Assembly (NCBI GenBank): GCA_903824965.1
Contig: CAIJYR010000124.1
Coordinates: 1 to 35,834 of the forward strand
Direction of reading: 5' to 3'
Source: an uncultured Thiotrichales bacterium
Lineage (GTDB): Bacteria; Pseudomonadota; Gammaproteobacteria; CAIRSR01
DNA length: 35,834 bases
Shown here: positions 31,820-35,834 of the stretch, piece by piece
How the letters are laid out: every line of letters begins with the position of its first letter
Numbering within the stretch: the first letter of the stretch is position 1
Program-made: the position numbers and the translations under genes
The notes under the pieces: model-generated
Told to the model about the DNA's origin: nothing
Database searches by the model: none
What the model saw: only the letters and a program-made list of their open reading frames with translations

Positions 31820-34393
31820 ATGCGTATGGATCGTTTGACCAACAAGTTTCAATTGGCCCTAGCAGAGGGCCAAAGCCTCGCCGTAGGACGTGATCACCAG
31901 TTTATCGAACCCGTGCATGTGATGGTTGCCTTGCTGGATCAGCAGGGGGGAACGACACGCCCGCTTTTGCAACTGGCGAGCATGAACGTGAATGCCGTTC
32001 GTACAGGACTCGGTGAGATCCTGGATCGCCTACCACGGGTCGAAGGCTCCGGTGGCGATGTCCATCTTTCCAACGATCTGAATCGGCTCTTCAACCTGAC
32101 CGAAAAACTTGCCCTGAACCGGAAAGAAGCCTACATCAGCAGCGAATTGTTTGTACTCGCGGCCATCGAGGAACAGGGAACCTTGGGCGAGTTCCTGCGC
32201 AAAAACGGTGCTCTGAAAGCCAACGTAGAACAAGCCATCGACAAAGTGCGCGGCGGCCAGAAAATGGACGATCCCAACGCAGAAGAAAACCGCCAAGCAC
32301 TGGAGAAATTTACCGTCGATCTGACCGCACGCGCCGAACAAGGCAAGCTGGATCCGGTCATTGGCCGAGATGATGAAATCCGACGCACCATTCAGGTGTT
32401 GGCGCGGCGCACCAAAAACAACCCAGTCTTGATCGGTGAACCCGGTGTCGGAAAAACGGCAATCATCGAAGGTCTGGCAGGGCGCATTGTGAATGGTGAA
32501 GTCCCCGAAGGATTGCGAAACCGTCGTATCCTAGCTTTGGATATGGGGGCACTCGTTGCAGGTGCCAAATACCGAGGTGACTTCGAAGAACGCCTCAAGG
32601 CCGTGCTCAATGAATTGTCCAAACAACAGGGGCAGATCATTCTGTTCATTGATGAGTTGCACACTGTAGTGGGGGCAGGGAAGGCAGAGGGTGCGCTTGA
32701 TGCGGGTAATATGCTCAAACCTGCACTCGCGCGTGGGGATTTACATTGCGTGGGTGCCACAACACTCGATGAATACCGAAAATACATAGAGAAAGACCCT
32801 GCACTGGAAAGACGTTTCCAGAAGGTCATGGTAGATGAACCCTCGGTTGAGGCCACCATTGCGATTTTGCGCGGCCTCAAGGAAAAATACGAAGTACACC
32901 ACGGCGTAACCATCACCGACCCTGCTTTGGTGGCTGCAACGATTTTGTCGCACCGCTACATCACCGACCGCAATCTTCCCGACAAAGCCATTGACCTCAT
33001 GGATGAGGCCGCAGCACGTATTCGCATTGAAAAAGACTCCAAACCAGAAGCCATGGATCGACTGGAGCGACGTCTGATACAATTACGGATTGAACGAGAA
33101 GCAGTGAAGAAAGAGAAGGACGATGCATCGCTTCGTCGTCGCAAGGACATTGAGAAAGAAATCGCATCGTTGGATCGAGAACTGGCCACCCTTGAAGTGA
33201 TCTGGGAAAAAGAAAAGGCAGCCTTGACCAGCACTGCACACATCAAAGAAGAGATTGATCGGACACGTCTAGAATTGGAGACGGCACGCCGTTCGGGTAA
33301 TCTCAACCGGATGGCAGAAATCCAATATGGACGACTCCCAGAGCTAGAACAACGTCTAGCAGCTGCTACCCCCAGCAAACCACACGATCAGCTATTGCGC
33401 ACTGCGGTTACGGAAGAAGAAATCGCCGACATTGTCTCTAAGTGGACGGGTATTCCTGTCTCCAAAATGCTGGAGGGAGAACGCGAGAAACTGCTACGCA
33501 TGGAAGAAGGACTGCATCAGCGGGTGATCGGTCAAAACGAGGCGATTGCTGCGGTGTCCCATGCCATCCGTCGTTCACGGGCGGGACTGTCGGATCCCAA
33601 TCGTCCCATAGGATCTTTTCTATTTTTGGGGCCAACAGGGGTTGGCAAAACCGAGCTATGTAAAGCACTCGCGGAGTTTCTCTTCGACACCGAAGAAGCC
33701 ATGGTACGCATTGATATGTCGGAGTTTATGGAAAAACATGGCGTGGCCCGGCTGATTGGTGCGCCCCCTGGGTATGTGGGCTACGAAGAAGGGGGGTATT
33801 TAACAGAGCAGGTGCGTCGGAAACCTTACTCGGTCATTTTGCTCGACGAAATGGAAAAGGCCCATCCAGAAGTCTTTAATGTGTTGCTACAGGTCTTAGA
33901 CGATGGGCGCTTGACCGATGGTCATGGGCGTACCGTGGATTTCCGTAATACCGTGATCGTCATGACCTCCAATCTGGGGTCTCAACGCATCCAAGAGCTT
34001 TCCGGAGAAGAACGCTACGCCGTCATGAAAGAAGAAGTCATGGCACTTGTCAGCCAACAGTTTCGACCAGAACTCTTGAATCGCATCGATGAAGTGGTGG
34101 TCTTTCACCCGCTCGGTCGCGATCAGATTCGCTCGATTGCCCGCATCCAATCCGAATATCTGCGTAAACGTCTCCAAGAACGGCACATCGAACTCATCCT
34201 CACAGAGGCTACCCTGGATCATCTTGCGGCCATCGGTTTTGATCCGGTCTATGGGGCACGTCCCATCAAACGGGCGCTGCAACAGACGCTCGAAAACCCC
34301 CTCGCGCAACACCTCTTGCGCGGTGCCTTCGGCCCCGGCGACACCGTTCGCGTGGACGTTCAGGGAGGCACGTTGGATTTCCAGCGCGGATAG
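31820..34393 (+). CDS. clpB: Chaperone ClpB disaggregase
   Basis: An 857-residue Hsp100 ATPase, the same length as the E. coli protein. With DnaK it pulls apart heat-aggregated proteins. It begins [20 protein letters not shown]. The N-domain is followed by nucleotide-binding domain 1 with Walker A GEPGVGKT at 206-213, the long coiled-coil middle domain (about 405-525, [19 protein letters not shown]), and nucleotide-binding domain 2 with Walker A GPTGVGKT at 604-611. The pore-loop segments [10 protein letters not shown] and GYVGYEEGG are present. A candidate sigma-32 promoter lies just upstream. Confidence 0.98.
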   Translation: MRMDRLTNKFQLALAEGQSLAVGRDHQFIEPVHVMVALLDQQGGTTRPLLQLASMNVNAVRTGLGEILDRLPRVEGSGGDVHLSNDLNRLFNLTEKLALNRKEAYISSELFVLAAIEEQGTLGEFLRKNGALKANVEQAIDKVRGGQKMDDPNAEENRQALEKFTVDLTARAEQGKLDPVIGRDDEIRRTIQVLARRTKNNPVLIGEPGVGKTAIIEGLAGRIVNGEVPEGLRNRRILALDMGALVAGAKYRGDFEERLKAVLNELSKQQGQIILFIDELHTVVGAGKAEGALDAGNMLKPALARGDLHCVGATTLDEYRKYIEKDPALERRFQKVMVDEPSVEATIAILRGLKEKYEVHHGVTITDPALVAATILSHRYITDRNLPDKAIDLMDEAAARIRIEKDSKPEAMDRLERRLIQLRIEREAVKKEKDDASLRRRKDIEKEIASLDRELATLEVIWEKEKAALTSTAHIKEEIDRTRLELETARRSGNLNRMAEIQYGRLPELEQRLAAATPSKPHDQLLRTAVTEEEIADIVSKWTGIPVSKMLEGEREKLLRMEEGLHQRVIGQNEAIAAVSHAIRRSRAGLSDPNRPIGSFLFLGPTGVGKTELCKALAEFLFDTEEAMVRIDMSEFMEKHGVARLIGAPPGYVGYEEGGYLTEQVRRKPYSVILLDEMEKAHPEVFNVLLQVLDDGRLTDGHGRTVDFRNTVIVMTSNLGSQRIQELSGEERYAVMKEEVMALVSQQFRPELLNRIDEVVVFHPLGRDQIRSIARIQSEYLRKRLQERHIELILTEATLDHLAAIGFDPVYGARPIKRALQQTLENPLAQHLLRGAFGPGDTVRVDVQGGTLDFQRG

Positions 34394-34491
34394 GACAGAT
34401 AGGACATCTACGCAGGTTGTGTTATTCTATCGGTGTGTCTTGTGTTGTCTGACAGGCACACGCCCTATCGACCCACGCAACGGCTACACAC

Positions 34492-35487
34492 GTGTCTGAT
34501 CTTCCCACTCTATCGGCAATGCCCATCGAAGATATTCAGGCCTTGGTCGCCCCGGGCATGCGTGCAGTGAATGCTTTTATTTATAATCGGTTACGATCCG
34601 ATGTTGCCCTTGTCAACGAGCTTGGTAATTACATCGTTGCGGCGGGTGGAAAGCGTCTACGTCCGGCGCTGGTTCTGCTGTCGGCCCAGGCTTTTGGCTA
34701 TGCAGGGCCACACCACATCGAACTGGCTGCAGTCATTGAGTTTATTCATACTGCGACCTTGCTCCACGATGATGTTGTGGATGGGTCAGAGTTGCGGCGT
34801 GGTCGAAAGACAGCCAACCACTTGTGGGGCAATGAAGCCAGCGTTCTCGTAGGTGATTTTTTGTATTCGCGTTCGTTTCAGATGATGGTGGAGGTTCGCA
34901 GTCTGCGGGTCATGGAGATTTTGGCCAATGCCACCAATACCATCGCAGAGGGTGAGGTCATGCAGCTCATGCACTGCCATGACCCAGACACTACGGAAGA
35001 GCGTTACCTCGAGGTCATTCGCTGTAAAACGGCCAAACTCTTCGAAGCAGCGGCCGAAATTGGCGCGGTTCTTGGGGAGATCGGCTCCGCTGGCGAACAG
35101 GCCATGGCACGCTACGGCGCACACCTCGGCATTGCCTTCCAGCTCATCGATGACGTGCTTGACTACCGTGCTTCTGCCGAGGAAATGGGCAAAAATGTCG
35201 GCGACGACCTAGAAGAGGGCAAACCTACTCTGCCTCTTATCCATAGCATGCGGCACGGCACGCCTACACAAGTAGCCCTCCTACGAGAAGCCGTCTTGAC
35301 AGGAGGGCGCGACCATCTGCCAAAGGTGATGGAGGCCATTGAAAGGAATGGTTCCATTGCCTATACTGCAGAACTCGCTCGCACAGAAGCAGCCAAAGCC
35401 GTAGCAGCCCTCCAAGGACTGCCATCTAGCGTGTATCGCAATGCGCTAGAAGGTCTTGCGGGGTTTGCGGTTCATCGTCACAGTTAA
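34492..35487 (+). CDS. ispB: Long-chain (octaprenyl) polyprenyl diphosphate synthase
   Basis: Trans-prenyltransferase making the ubiquinone side chain from isopentenyl and farnesyl diphosphates; 331 residues. The first aspartate-rich motif is in LLHDDVVDGSELRRG and the second in LIDDVLDY. GGKRLRP is the substrate-binding segment. The chain length (eight is usual in gammaproteobacteria) is set by residues before the first motif and cannot be read safely here. The GTG start at 34492 has no clear ribosome-binding site; ATG 34519 is a shorter option. It stands 98 bases after clpB and 9 bases before tRNA-Pro. Confidence 0.93.
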   Translation: MSDLPTLSAMPIEDIQALVAPGMRAVNAFIYNRLRSDVALVNELGNYIVAAGGKRLRPALVLLSAQAFGYAGPHHIELAAVIEFIHTATLLHDDVVDGSELRRGRKTANHLWGNEASVLVGDFLYSRSFQMMVEVRSLRVMEILANATNTIAEGEVMQLMHCHDPDTTEERYLEVIRCKTAKLFEAAAEIGAVLGEIGSAGEQAMARYGAHLGIAFQLIDDVLDYRASAEEMGKNVGDDLEEGKPTLPLIHSMRHGTPTQVALLREAVLTGGRDHLPKVMEAIERNGSIAYTAELARTEAAKAVAALQGLPSSVYRNALEGLAGFAVHRHS

Positions 35488-35496
35488 TCTCCCTTT

Positions 35497-35573
35497 CGGG
35501 GTGTAGCTCAGCCTGGTAGAGCACTGCTTTCGGGAAGCAGTGGCCGGAGGTTCAAATCCTCTCACCCCGACCA
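35497..35573 (+). tRNA. tRNA-Pro (anticodon CGG)
   Basis: A 77-base cloverleaf. Acceptor CGGGGTG pairs with CACCCCG. The anticodon stem CTGCT/AGCAG encloses the loop TTCGGGA with anticodon CGG, which reads CCG. The T arm is GGAGG-TTCAAAT-CCTCT, the discriminator base is A, and CCA is encoded at 35571-35573. The base after the anticodon is G37, the TrmD substrate. tRNA 3' ends are common integration sites, and foreign-looking sequence begins soon after. Confidence 0.97.
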
Positions 35574-35640
35574 ATTAATCAAACGGCTACGATGGTTTCG
35601 CCGCAACCGTCTTCCCGACCTCAACCGATACCGAACGACC

Positions 35641-35834
35641 ATGTCTAAGACTCCATCGAAGATAACGCCCGATCAGCGTGAGGCTGCGGAAGCGCAGATC
35701 GCGGAGCACCACAGGACGGTTGATTATGATACTAGAGAACCCAAGTTGCCACCTATCAGGCGACGAAGACCGCATAAGAAATATGATATTTCAGGCTGCG
35801 AATTGAAAGCTGTGAGCCAGGACAAACAGAAATG
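35641..35834 (+). pseudogene. Start of a DUF262-like ORF, interrupted by the end repeat
   Basis: The frame is open from ATG 35641 to the window edge. The first 33 residues (MSKTPSKITPDQREAAEAQI, then HHRTVDYDTRE) look like the N-terminus of DUF262-domain proteins (GmrSD-type restriction factors), in which VDYDTRE is a recurring motif. Right after that Glu codon the 77-bp repeat begins (35738) and the sequence becomes the unrelated, basic PKLPPIRRRRPHKKYDISG. So the gene seems to be broken by insertion of the repeated element, although the frame stays open. A DUF262 assignment from 33 residues is tentative. If right, a defence gene sits directly downstream of tRNA-Pro. Confidence 0.4.
35738..35814. 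repeat. Right copy of the 77-bp terminal inverted repeat
   Basis: Exact reverse complement of bases 1-77. The outer boundary is at 35737/35738. The element continues at least to the window end at 35834 and is in frame with the broken ORF. Its identity is unknown: no transposase or recognised insertion-sequence end is visible in the 97 bases available. Confidence 0.9.

Overview
The window looks like a piece of a gammaproteobacterial chromosome of moderate GC. The evidence is conserved gene order: rpsP-rimM-trmD-rplS, rlmE-ftsH-folP, an ispB gene next to a tRNA, and FtsH, PolA, ClpB and PilR proteins very close to the Escherichia/Pseudomonas forms. I cannot name the genus. Both ends carry the same 77-bp sequence in inverted orientation. 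The window is therefore probably bounded by a multicopy element, and its edges may be contig edges.

Layout from left to right. At 1-77 lies the left copy of the end repeat. From 214 to 2772 come lgt (-), an S49 peptidase (+) and a half-size EamA transporter (-). From 2784 to 3720 there is a decayed IS200/IS605-type element: a tnpB pseudogene among bulged hairpins. From 3741 to 5086 there is a type IV pilin locus. It has six alternating TGTCAC/GTGACA boxes, a textbook -24/-12 (sigma-54) promoter, two almost identical pilA genes and a downstream hairpin. From 5190 to 9760 come a DUF2892 membrane protein, polA, an unlisted 27-residue membrane ORF overlapping rnd, rnd itself and sixA (-). At 9852 is a PilR-type sigma-54 activator, which probably acts on the pilA promoter. 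From 11437 to 14502 come the ribosomal/tRNA-methyltransferase operon and an RpfE-type protein. On the minus strand, 18801 to 14540, lies rlmE-ftsH-folP, with folP fused in frame to a secreted SUMF1-type domain.

From 18913 to 28993 there is a 10-kb co-directional signalling block. It encodes a periplasmic-sensor hybrid kinase with three PAS domains, a REC-REC-HisKA-HATPase-REC-HPt hybrid kinase, and two tandem proteins that each contain REC-GGDEF twice. The block continues with short gaps into a P-loop ATPase, metA and a short outer-membrane-like protein (to 31682). Then follow a candidate heat-shock promoter, clpB, ispB and tRNA-Pro(CGG). Last is a broken ORF resembling the start of a DUF262 (GmrSD/DndB-like) protein, cut by the right copy of the end repeat.

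The most unusual points are four: (1) a nested duplication giving four REC-GGDEF modules in two adjacent genes, with module-specific changes; (2) a DNA polymerase I whose proofreading active-site residues are all replaced; (3) a FolP-SUMF1 fusion with an internal signal-peptide-like segment; (4) a phased, alternating operator array upstream of the sigma-54 pilin promoter. The likely logic is that environmental sensing feeds a phosphorelay, the relay controls c-di-GMP synthesis, and type IV pili are one plausible output. The links between these parts are inference.
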